DNA from: Deltaproteobacteria bacterium
GTDB lineage: Bacteria > Desulfobacterota > GWC2-55-46
DNA: 64,000 nt
NCBI GenBank assembly: GCA_015075075.1
Contig: JABTVA010000007.1
Coordinates: forward strand, 62,001-126,000
Reading direction: 5' to 3'
Shown: in pieces, positions 20,793 to 28,239 of the stretch
Position numbering within the stretch: the first letter of the stretch is position 1
Layout: each line of letters opens with the position of its first letter
The notes under the pieces: model-generated
What the model was told of the DNA's origin: nothing
Seen by the model: only the letters and a program-made list of their open reading frames with translations
Database searches by the model: none
Program-made: the position numbers and the translations under genes

Positions 20793-21682
20793 CGGGCCAG
20801 GGGAGGGACCCTATACAGGCCTTCCTCGACCACATCGTGGTGGAAAAGGGCCTCTCCCTGAACACCCGCCTGTGCTATAAAAAAGACCTCTCGAATTTCC
20901 TCGAATACATGGCCGGGAAGGATCTCCTTGAGGCGACCCCCGGGGACATATCGGGCTTCCTTAAATATTCGAGCGAAAGGGGCCTTTCAGCGCGGTCGTA
21001 CGCCAGGGCCCTTGTTACCCTGAGGGGGTTCTATAAGTTCCTTGCCGGAAAGGGGGCCGTGAACGAGTCCCCTTGCTTAAAGGTGGACATGCCGAAGGTC
21101 CCCCAGAAGCTCCCCGAGTTCCTGTCGATAGCCGAGGTTGAGAGGCTGCTTTCGGCCCCTTCGCCCGATACCGCGCTTGGGCTCCGCGACAAGGCCATGC
21201 TTGAGACCCTCTACGCCACCGGCCTCCGGGTATCCGAGCTTACGAACCTCCGCGCCAGCAACATAAGCCTCCAGGGAGGCTATCTCACCGCATTCGGCAA
21301 GGGCTCAAGGGAGAGGATGGTCCCTCTCGGGGACGCGGCCATGCATTGGCTGAAGAGGTATATCGACGAGGCCAGGCCCTCATTCCTCGGCAACAGGAGG
21401 TCAGGGGCGCTCTTTCTTACCTCAAGAGGCGCCTCCATGACCCGCCAGAATTTCTGGACGATGATAAAGAAATACGCCATTCTGGCTGGGATAGGCAGGG
21501 CCAGGTGCAAGCCCCACATAATACGCCACTCGTTCGCCACACACCTCCTTGAAAGGGGTGCAGACCTGAGGATAGTCCAGGCCATGCTGGGGCACGCCGA
21601 CATATCCACCACCCAGATATATACCCACATAACGAACGAACGCCTCAAGAAACTGCATAAAGGCAAGCACCCGAGGGGTTAG
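20789..21682 (+). CDS. xerD: site-specific tyrosine recombinase XerD
   Basis: A 297-residue recombinase of standard XerC/XerD length with both domains: SAM-like N-terminal core binding (LSLNTRLCYKKDLSNFLEYM) and catalytic domain. The catalytic set is complete: Arg in YATGLRVSELTNL, Lys in FGKGSRERMVP, HIIRHSFATHLLERG, LGHADISTTQ and the nucleophile Tyr in IYTHITNERL. It resolves chromosome dimers at dif. ATGA overlap with glnD makes it the last gene of the run. XerD rather than XerC is chosen from overall similarity of motifs; this is not certain. No mobile-element features surround it. Confidence 0.88.
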   Translation: MTGQGRDPIQAFLDHIVVEKGLSLNTRLCYKKDLSNFLEYMAGKDLLEATPGDISGFLKYSSERGLSARSYARALVTLRGFYKFLAGKGAVNESPCLKVDMPKVPQKLPEFLSIAEVERLLSAPSPDTALGLRDKAMLETLYATGLRVSELTNLRASNISLQGGYLTAFGKGSRERMVPLGDAAMHWLKRYIDEARPSFLGNRRSGALFLTSRGASMTRQNFWTMIKKYAILAGIGRARCKPHIIRHSFATHLLERGADLRIVQAMLGHADISTTQIYTHITNERLKKLHKGKHPRG

Positions 21683-21703
21683 CGGGAAACGCTCCCTCAT
21701 GCC

Positions 21704-21731
21704 TTTACAACCACCGAAACCACGCTATAAT
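21704..21731 (+). promoter_or_regulatory. sigma-70-type promoter of the beta-helix protein gene
   Basis: TTTACA (21704-21709) and a perfect TATAAT (21726-21731) are 16 bases apart. The predicted start is near 21738, giving a leader of about 64 bases. Confidence 0.6.
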
Positions 21732-21801
21732 CACTGGAATTCAGCGCTCAATTCAAAGAGGGACGCGGACTCAGGCGCAACTCCTTCAGCTACGAGGCCA
21801 A

Positions 21802-23166
21802 ATGGAAAACGCGGCAGCAGGGTACGTCAGGATGTATGCGCTCTTTATCATGATGGGTTTTATGCTCTTCAATTCCGGCGCAGCCCATTCAGCGGATAAG
21901 CGCGGCTGGGTCGACGCAAGGGATTACGGCGCGAAGGGGGACGGGGTCACCGACGATACGGCGGCCCTGCAGGCCGCCATATCGGCCGGGAAGATCATAT
22001 ACATCCCGGCAGGCAAATACCTTGTGACCGCGCCTCTGAACGTCAGGGGCTGGCGCATCATTTACGGTGCCGGGCGCGACAGCACGGTGCTCAAGGCGGG
22101 TAATTGGCTCTCTGATTTCGTGATAAAGAGCGTGGACGGGAACTCGCGGAGGTGGATGCCTTATTCGGTCATCTCTGATCTTACTATCGACGGCGGCTCG
22201 AGCGCAAGCGCCCTCGGCGGAATATACGCAAGCTATATAACCCAGTGGGTATTCGAGCGCATTGTCATTTACAATTTCCACAACCCGGATGCGGTGGGGC
22301 TGCACCTTGAAAACGCTTTTCAGATAGCCCACCGCGACGTAACGATCAGGATGGGCTCGTTCAGCGCCGGCAAGAAGGGCGAGGCTGCGTTCAAGGTGTC
22401 CGCCGCCCCTGACGGCATCCATACTACGCATATAACCTATGACAACTGCCTGGCCCAGTTTACGGGGACGGCCTATTACCTTGCACCCCTCGGCAACAGG
22501 GGCGGAGAGATGACCATACGCCAGTCAGCCGCGGGCATTGTAGACTACGGGGTCAAGATAAAGGAGAACCACAGGGACGTGCGCGTTGAGAACACACTCA
22601 TTGAGAACGCGTCCGCCGGGGGCATATGGGCGACATCCGATATTCCGGACGGGATACGCTCCCTCACTCTTGAAAACATAAGGCTCTGGGAGACAACCAT
22701 AGGGGTTGTGGCCAATAACGTCACCGGGCTCAGGATGCGGCAATTACAGTTCGTGGGCGACGACCCGGACGGGCATACTATGTACAGGATAAACAACACA
22801 AAACGGGTCGACTGGGACTATGAGGACGTAGAGCTGACCGCCTACGGGGCCGTTTTAGACCCTGCGTTATCCGTCAATCCGAGGATAACCCGGTTTTTTC
22901 TGAATGACCCGGCTCCGTCCGTTGCCGCCGGCGCAAGACGGCATACGTTCATTACCCAGGCGACCGGGCCGCTTACGATTACGAGGTTCAAGGACGGGTT
23001 CCAGGGGCAGGAGATAACGATAATCTTTCCGGACTCGAACGTCACCTTGAACGAGACGGGAAATATAAGGATATCAGGAAGCTCGTTCAGGCCGCCGCCG
23101 AATACGGTGATGACGTTCATATTCGACGGGAATAATTGGCTTGAGAAGGCGAGGAGTGTGAACTGA
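21802..23166 (+). CDS. secreted right-handed beta-helix protein (pectate-lyase superfamily)
   Basis: A 454-residue exported protein. The signal peptide ends near AAHSA (residue about 31). The mature start WVDARDYGAKGDGVTDDTAALQ is the hallmark of the Pectate_lyase_3/GH55-like superfamily, followed by parallel beta-helix rungs (IIYIPAGKYLV, ISDLTIDGG, VENTLIENASAGGIW, LTLENIRLWETTIGVV) to about residue 340 and a small beta-rich C-terminal domain. Such proteins cleave or bind polysaccharide; no lyase catalytic residues can be assigned by eye. It stands alone behind its own promoter. Its TGA stop lies in the first bases of a dispersed repeat. Confidence 0.8.
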   Translation: MENAAAGYVRMYALFIMMGFMLFNSGAAHSADKRGWVDARDYGAKGDGVTDDTAALQAAISAGKIIYIPAGKYLVTAPLNVRGWRIIYGAGRDSTVLKAGNWLSDFVIKSVDGNSRRWMPYSVISDLTIDGGSSASALGGIYASYITQWVFERIVIYNFHNPDAVGLHLENAFQIAHRDVTIRMGSFSAGKKGEAAFKVSAAPDGIHTTHITYDNCLAQFTGTAYYLAPLGNRGGEMTIRQSAAGIVDYGVKIKENHRDVRVENTLIENASAGGIWATSDIPDGIRSLTLENIRLWETTIGVVANNVTGLRMRQLQFVGDDPDGHTMYRINNTKRVDWDYEDVELTAYGAVLDPALSVNPRITRFFLNDPAPSVAAGARRHTFITQATGPLTITRFKDGFQGQEITIIFPDSNVTLNETGNIRISGSSFRPPPNTVMTFIFDGNNWLEKARSVN

Positions 23167-23224
23167 ACCACTACCGCCTGGAAGGCGGTAGGTTCTTTAG
23201 TTTGGTCGGCTGAAAGCCCGACCG
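23161..23224 (+). repeat. two-hairpin REP-like element, family C, copy 1
   Basis: The element starts AACTGAACC, which supplies the TGA stop of the preceding gene, and has two hairpins: CTACCGCC/GGCGGTAG and GGTCGGC with CCCGACC. A close copy lies in the same orientation at 60864-60927. The first hairpin followed by TTCTTT may also terminate the upstream gene. The form recalls REP elements mobilised by IS200-type transposases; none is in the window. Confidence 0.65.
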
Positions 23225-23237
23225 AGCACAATATGTC

Positions 23238-23328
23238 GTCATTGCGAGGGACGCAAGTCCCGAAGCAATCTCAGGCACTACTGCATTGAGCATGAGATTG
23301 CCACGGAGCTAAAGCTCCTCGCAATGAC
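23238..23328 (+). repeat. dispersed inverted-repeat element, family A, copy 3 (core only)
   Basis: It starts GTCATTGCGAGGGACG and ends CCTCGCAATGAC, with GAAGCAATCTC and GAGATTGC inside, matching the core of the elements at 5312-5453 and 31461-31640. No outer terminal repeats are obvious. Confidence 0.65.
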
Positions 23329-23666
23329 AGGCTCATGCCTCTCGTTACTCAAATGAAACTCCATGCGTAATTGCGATCCGAAACCCTCAGCCCCATAATT
23401 GTGAGACATTAAAAGAGGAAGCATGAGAAACATTATCATGTATTTCTGAAAACACCCGGAATTCATTAAATAAAGAAGCACAGGCAGAGGGGAGAACGAA
23501 AAAGGGAATCGGGAATACATGATTTGACATAATATCCATTATGCGACACGCTACCTGTGCGCACTACAGAAATTAGAAGATGAATATATCACACCACGAG
23601 CTCAGGGCGCACTTTAGGCTTTACCTGAGAAAAATACACTAACCTCTCGTAAACACATCTTTCTTT
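23329..23666. other. gap without recognised content
   Basis: No credible gene, terminator or repeat is seen here. Base composition is visibly more AT-rich than in the flanking genes. Confidence 0.5.
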
Positions 23667-23978
23667 CTAATCAGGCTCCTCCCTTGTGACTATCTTATTA
23701 AAGCGGCTTACCTCTCCGGACGATGTTTTTTCCTGGTAGAGGAACGCGAGCTTACGGTTCTCGAACTGCTCGAAGAACTCCTCCCAGGAGATGGGCTCAA
23801 GGGACCCGCCCCCTTCATAGCCCGGGAAATCGATCCGGAGTATGCCTGGGCCGTCCCCCTCGCGAGTCTTTTTGACCGATGCCGGATGACCGCCCCTGGA
23901 CTCGACCCGGTTCATTATTTCCTCGTGGTCGGTCGTGACCCTGGAGCCCTTCTGCGGGTTTTTTCGCGCTCCTGCCAT
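23667..23978 (-). CDS. conserved small hypothetical protein
   Basis: A 103-residue soluble protein. I recognise the pattern TTDHEEIMNRVESRGGHPA, GILRIDFPGYEGG, EPISWEEFFEQFENRKLAFLYQ and SRFNKIV as a small protein conserved in many bacteria and sometimes mislabelled as a glucan-branching enzyme; no function is established. The strong ribosome site GGGAGGGTGCA precedes the ATG at 23978. A TATAAT-like -10 box (minus strand, 24013-24018) lies about 35 bases upstream. It is transcribed alone, towards the repeat cluster. Confidence 0.7.
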   Translation of the reverse strand: MAGARKNPQKGSRVTTDHEEIMNRVESRGGHPASVKKTREGDGPGILRIDFPGYEGGGSLEPISWEEFFEQFENRKLAFLYQEKTSSGEVSRFNKIVTREEPD

Positions 23979-24204
23979 TGCACCCTCCCTTATATCTATT
24001 CATCAATATTGCATTATAATCAATACTTTCTAAGCCGGAGTTCCATTTATGCCACAGGATATACGCCCCTGGACTTTCGCTGAAAAAATGTTTTTATTCC
24101 GCATACTTGCATGACTGCTTACTCGAACGGCTACTTTCGTTGTCCGCCGTTTTTGTGCTCAAGTTTGCCCGCCTCATATCCGATAAAGAGTATACAGTGA
24201 CACT

Positions 24205-25083
24205 ATGGGAAATACGGTAAAAGAAATCCATTCCGGAAAGACCGGGAAGGCGAAGAGGGAAACTCTACGCTCGAAGGTCCTCGATGTCCTCAAGATATCC
24301 ACTGTCCCTGCCGTACTTAAGCGGATAATCGAGGTGACCGAGGACCCAAAATCCGGCATTTCCGACCTGGAGAATATCATCGAGCGCGACCAGGCCATCG
24401 CCACACGTGTCGTCGCCGTCTCGAACGCGGTCTTCTACGGCTTTCCACGGAAGATTAACACCATAGACCAGGCCATCCTCGTTCTGGGCTTCGAGATGGT
24501 GAAGGGGCTGGCCATATCGACCACCCTCTTCAGCTTCCTCAAGAACAACAAGACCAACTCGGTCATCTCCTCTCTCTGGGGGCATTCCTTCGAGGTTGCG
24601 ATGGCAGCCGGCATGCTGGCCAGGCGGACCGGCATGGTCAGCAAGGAAACCGCCTTCCTCGCGGGCCTGATCCACGACATCGGCAGGCCGCTCCTCCTTC
24701 AGATACTGAGCAAGGAATACCTCGAGGTGTGCTCGTTCGACAGGAACTGCATTGAAAGGGAGGCTGAGGTCTTTGGCGCTGACCACGCCGAGGTCGGCGA
24801 ATGGTTCGTGGAAAAGTGCAAGCTGCCGGAGGACTGCACGCTCGCGGTAAAGTACCACCACAGGCCCGAAAAATGCCTTGAGGAGATGGAAGCCATACCG
24901 CCGCTTGCGCAGATAATCTATCTCGCGAACATCATAGTTACCGAGCCCAGGGAGAAATACGCCTACTGCTCGCCGGTGCACGCGCAGATACTCGCGTCAC
25001 TCAAGCTCACCGGGGACGAGCTCCTCAGCTTCTCCGAGAAAATCGCCGCGAAGAGGGACGAGATCCGGGCCTTCTACGACTAA
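24205..25083 (+). CDS. HDOD-domain signalling protein
   Basis: A 292-residue protein of which residues about 25-225 form a single HDOD domain: ISTVPAVLKRIIEVTEDPKS, IIERDQAIATRVVAVSNAVFYGF, AILVLGFEMVKGLAIS and the HD-like AGLIHDIGRPLLL. HDOD proteins are signalling adaptors in bacterial stress, motility and c-di-GMP regulation; they usually have no proven enzymatic activity. There is no attached GGDEF, EAL or receiver domain. It faces the DUF362 gene convergently with a 4-base overlap. Confidence 0.85.
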   Translation: MGNTVKEIHSGKTGKAKRETLRSKVLDVLKISTVPAVLKRIIEVTEDPKSGISDLENIIERDQAIATRVVAVSNAVFYGFPRKINTIDQAILVLGFEMVKGLAISTTLFSFLKNNKTNSVISSLWGHSFEVAMAAGMLARRTGMVSKETAFLAGLIHDIGRPLLLQILSKEYLEVCSFDRNCIEREAEVFGADHAEVGEWFVEKCKLPEDCTLAVKYHHRPEKCLEEMEAIPPLAQIIYLANIIVTEPREKYAYCSPVHAQILASLKLTGDELLSFSEKIAAKRDEIRAFYD

Positions 25084-25952
25084 GCGGCGGCCTTCCGCTC
25101 ACCATCCCTGAATATCCATACGGCTTCCGGAAGCCGGACCCCTATTATATCGATATTTGAAAGGTCGGCTACTCCCACCCCGAGCCTCTCCGCTTCGATT
25201 ACATGCGCCACCCTGTCGTGCCCCAATATGTGCGCGCCTACGGAATCGGCGGCAACGCAGTCCTTGCTCGCGATTACCATGCCGCTCTCGAAGGTGAGGC
25301 CGCCTATCGGGCCGGTCCCGGTCATTGCAGGGTGCCCGGCGATTATTCCGAGGCCTATCGGGAACCTCCTGCACATGGCCGCTATGAACGAGTGTATGTC
25401 GTCGAACATGCCGTGCGGGTGGAGGCTTTTTGCCCTCGGGTGCCCGTAAAAGTCTCCCGCGGGGTATGACATGGCGATGTTCTTCATGGTGAGCGTGACG
25501 GCCGCGAGATGGTGCTCCTTATGCGCAGCGAGCGAGACGACGGTATCGTAGTCGAATATGTGCCCGTTCACCATCACCTCCCTGTGGGGCCCGTGCTCGA
25601 GGTGGACGGGCCTGAAGGGCGGCCTGTTGTGGTCGAAAAACTCGACCCCCTCCTCCCTTATGACCCTGTCAATGCCGAGCAGCCTGAATATCTCGTCCGT
25701 CTCCCCAGCCCCTGCCCCGCCGGAGACGGTTATCTTCCTTGGAAAGTACCCCTTCACGTACCTGATTACTGCCCGGACGGTGTCGGCCTGGACGCAGGCG
25801 GTCAGGTCGTCCCGCGACGCCCAGGTGTCGTTGGGCTTTATGGCAACGTGCTTCCCGACAAATAGCTCGGAAAGGCCGTCCAGCACGTCGAGAGCGCCCC
25901 TTATTGCCGTCTCTATTTCGTGGTTATGCGATATCGAGACCCTGCTTCTCAT
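25080..25952 (-). CDS. DUF362 domain-containing protein
   Basis: A 290-residue protein matching DUF362: VAIKPNDTWAS, a GGAGAGETDEIFRLLGI loop, VVSLAAHKEHHLAAVTLTMKNIAM, and the C-terminal GHPAMTGTGPIGG with IASKDCVAADSVGAHILGHD. Some DUF362 proteins carry extra ferredoxin domains; this one has none. Catalytic role unknown. No leading membrane segment, so cytosolic. The Cys of the SKDCVAAD motif is conserved in the family as I know it. Confidence 0.8.
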   Translation of the reverse strand: MRSRVSISHNHEIETAIRGALDVLDGLSELFVGKHVAIKPNDTWASRDDLTACVQADTVRAVIRYVKGYFPRKITVSGGAGAGETDEIFRLLGIDRVIREEGVEFFDHNRPPFRPVHLEHGPHREVMVNGHIFDYDTVVSLAAHKEHHLAAVTLTMKNIAMSYPAGDFYGHPRAKSLHPHGMFDDIHSFIAAMCRRFPIGLGIIAGHPAMTGTGPIGGLTFESGMVIASKDCVAADSVGAHILGHDRVAHVIEAERLGVGVADLSNIDIIGVRLPEAVWIFRDGERKAAA

Positions 25953-26006
25953 AATGAAAGTATAGCACGGGTCACTATGCGGGGCCTGACGGCCCAGAGG
26001 AGGGTT

Positions 26007-26240
26007 TCAGTCTATGATGACGTTGGTAAGGGTCCTCTTGACGTACTCCACCGACTGTATCTTTGATATGACGACGTCCCCGAGCACCTTGAAGTTTGAT
26101 GCCGCAACGAGGGCTATGAGGTCGTATGGACCTGTGACTATCCTGGCCTCCTTTACCCCGCCAATCTGGAGTATCTTGTCGAGCACCTCCTTGGATTTGG
26201 CGTGCTCGCATTCTATGAAGACGTAGGCTTCGACTGACAT
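26007..26240 (-). CDS. stand-alone Lrp/AsnC ligand-binding (RAM) domain protein
   Basis: At 77 residues this is only the alpha-beta ligand-binding and oligomerisation domain of Lrp/AsnC regulators: AYVFIECEHAKSKEVLDKIL, VKEARIVTGPYDLIALV and VEYVKRTLTNVII. There is no helix-turn-helix. Such stand-alone proteins (SraA/StaR-like) form decamers that bind amino acids, and their partner is often unknown. It is separated by 54 bases from the DUF362 gene and by 40 from the receiver-like gene, all on the minus strand. Confidence 0.85.
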   Translation of the reverse strand: MSVEAYVFIECEHAKSKEVLDKILQIGGVKEARIVTGPYDLIALVAASNFKVLGDVVISKIQSVEYVKRTLTNVIID

Positions 26241-26279
26241 CCTGCTCCTCCCTGGAATTGGAATCGAAAAGGAAAGCGC

Positions 26280-27119
26280 TCAGCGGTCCAGTATCCGGGC
26301 CGCCTCGCTCCTGACCTTCTCAGGGCGCGACCGCTTCTTAAGCCGCCTTATCCGCTTGCGAATAATAAAATCGCGGTCTCGCCCGGTAAGCGAGCCGTAC
26401 ATGAAAAGGAAACGCTCTTCTATGCCCGGGTACTTCCGGGAAGCCCTTTTGCAGAGCTCTATGCCGTCGAGAAGCGGAAGCCCGGTTTCGGACATGACGA
26501 GCGCGTAGTAACGGTCAGAAAGCATTTCCACGGCGTCCCTGCCGGTCCGGGCCAGGTCTACCCTGCCCTCGGTCCGGAGGATACTCAAGACCTCGGGGTC
26601 GAAGTCGCCTACCACAAGCAGCCTCTCGACCCAGACCGGCTCGGATGCCCTGAACCTGAACGCGGCAGGGCTGGAATGGCCTATGGATTCGAGGAAACGC
26701 TCTATCCGCCTCTTATGGCTCTGCGAGGCGGCAAGTACGGCTGCCGGCTCTTCCGCGCCGGCCCTGAGCCCTTCTGATATGGGCGCTATGAGGCAGTTCC
26801 ATTTAAGGTATTCGCACTGGAGGAGGCCTTCGAGAAAAGCGTGCTCGTCAGTGAAAAGAGTCGACCTGAGAAAGGAATACGAGTCTTCGACGAGCTCCCT
26901 CGAACCCTTGAGAGACGGGGGCGCTATCGCCCTTCCTCCCGCCTTTTCGATCCGCGCGGCTGACTTGAGTAGCGCCCTCGCAAGCCTCTTTTCGCTCTCT
27001 GCGAGAGCGTTGAGAAAACTTTTAAACTCGCTCGGATGGCCGAATTTCCTCGAGGCGTCGACATATGTTTTCGACGTAATTGCCGCGAGCGAGCCCATCC
27101 AGCATAGCGTCTCACGCAT
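26280..27119 (-). CDS. helical N-terminal domain fused to an atypical receiver domain
   Basis: 279 residues. Residues about 20-145 are mostly alpha-helical with scattered Glu and His, a little like ferritin or hemerythrin bundles, but I cannot assign a metal site. Residues about 165-270 fold as a response-regulator receiver: RLLVVGDFDPEVLSILR, DLARTGRDAVEML, YYALVMSETGLPLLDGIELC. In the last motif the phospho-accepting Asp is replaced by Glu (VMSETGLP against VLLDxxMP), so the domain is probably not phosphorylated and may be locked in an active-like form. The function is unknown. Confidence 0.6.
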   Translation of the reverse strand: MRETLCWMGSLAAITSKTYVDASRKFGHPSEFKSFLNALAESEKRLARALLKSAARIEKAGGRAIAPPSLKGSRELVEDSYSFLRSTLFTDEHAFLEGLLQCEYLKWNCLIAPISEGLRAGAEEPAAVLAASQSHKRRIERFLESIGHSSPAAFRFRASEPVWVERLLVVGDFDPEVLSILRTEGRVDLARTGRDAVEMLSDRYYALVMSETGLPLLDGIELCKRASRKYPGIEERFLFMYGSLTGRDRDFIIRKRIRRLKKRSRPEKVRSEAARILDR

Positions 27120-27246
27120 GACCGGCCTCCTGACACAACGCTAATCACATTATCCTTCCCCGGAGGAGAAGTGTCAAGAGCGCTTTCAAAAGGCAACCGG
27201 AAAAGGATATCCGCTCACTGTCCGTTCGTACAGGCACAAAAATATT

Positions 27247-27261
27247 GTGCGTATTACGCAC
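27247..27261. promoter_or_regulatory. 15-base palindrome, candidate operator
   Basis: GTGCGTATTACGCAC is a perfect inverted repeat around one central base. It sits where the 5' leader of the sigma-54 activator would be and may be an operator for that gene or for the divergent gene ending upstream. Its first three bases could also be read as a GTG codon. Confidence 0.4.
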
Positions 27262-28219
27262 ATCAGATATATTAACGGCATGCATCGGTTCGGGATGATA
27301 AGCATGTCGCCTCGGATGATATACATTGCCAAGCTGATCGATGCCATTTCCAAAACTTCGGCGACAGTTCTCCTTACCGGAGAGACCGGGACCGGAAAAG
27401 AGCTCATCGCAAGAGCCATACACCAGGAAAGCCCGAGGGCGCAAAAGCCTTTTGTCGCGATAAACTGCGGCGCCATTCCGGCGGAACTGATGGAACGCGA
27501 GCTTTTCGGCCACGTTAAAGGCGCGTTTTCAGGCGCACACCAGAACTCGATCGGAAAGCTGGAATACGCAGACGGCGGCTCCGTTTTCCTTGATGAGATA
27601 GCGACCCTTCCCCTTCCCCTCCAGGTCAAGCTCCTGAGGGTGCTTCAGGAAAGACCTTCGAGCCGGTCGGGTCGCTCATCCGAGAAAAATCGACGTAAGG
27701 TTCATCGCGCCGCTAACGTAAACCTTCTTGACGAGGTCCAGAAAGGCCTGTTCAGGAGGACCTCTACTACAGGCTGAACGTGGTCCCTATTCACCTTCCG
27801 CCGCTAAGGAAAGAAGGAAGATATCCGCATATTGTTCGAGCACTTCATCGACATGTATTCCGGTAAATCAAGAAGCGCATCACGGGATATCCGAAAAGAC
27901 AATCGAGCGATTGATGGCGCATTCATGGCCGGGCAACATACGGGAGCTCCAGAATATTTCAGAGATGCTCGTAGTCCTGGCCGAAGACGGGTCCTCCATC
28001 GATACCGACTCGCTGCCGGACGGAATTTCCGAAGGCTGCGGGGACGAACCGGCAAGCTATGTCGACGCGCTTCGTTCCTTTGAAAAGGAGTTCATCTGCA
28101 AGATACTGAACGAAACAGGATGGAACAGGACCGAGGCCGCGAAAAAGATGGGAATTCACAGGAATACGCTGACAGGCAAGATGAAGGGGCTCGGCATACT
28201 GAAACCGGCTATGGGTTAA
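27247..28219 (+). CDS. sigma-54-dependent activator without sensor domain, frameshifted
   Basis: AAA+ domain and Fis helix-turn-helix of an enhancer-binding protein, with almost no N-terminal domain. Visible: Walker [17 protein letters not shown], the sigma-54 loop GAFSGA (usual GAFTGA), Walker B VFLDEIA, then [11 protein letters not shown](ED)[20 protein letters not shown] and the Fis helix [20 protein letters not shown]. At least five small indels between 27655 and 27900 break the frame; each is repaired by adding a base in or beside a short run. The likely true start is ATG 27304 ([16 protein letters not shown]), so control must come from a partner protein or from expression level. It converges on copA. 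Confidence 0.65.
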
Positions 28220-28239
28220 GCAGTTGCCGGGTCCGGCAA

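Noticed and set aside
20789..21682. XerD-like gene as part of a mobile element
   Set aside because: It overlaps glnD in a housekeeping run, has full-length Xer motifs and no flanking repeats or cargo.
24165..24196. Promoter TTGCCC/TATACA ahead of the HDOD gene
   Set aside because: The spacer is 20 bases and the start would fall on the ATG; there is no dyad or other support.
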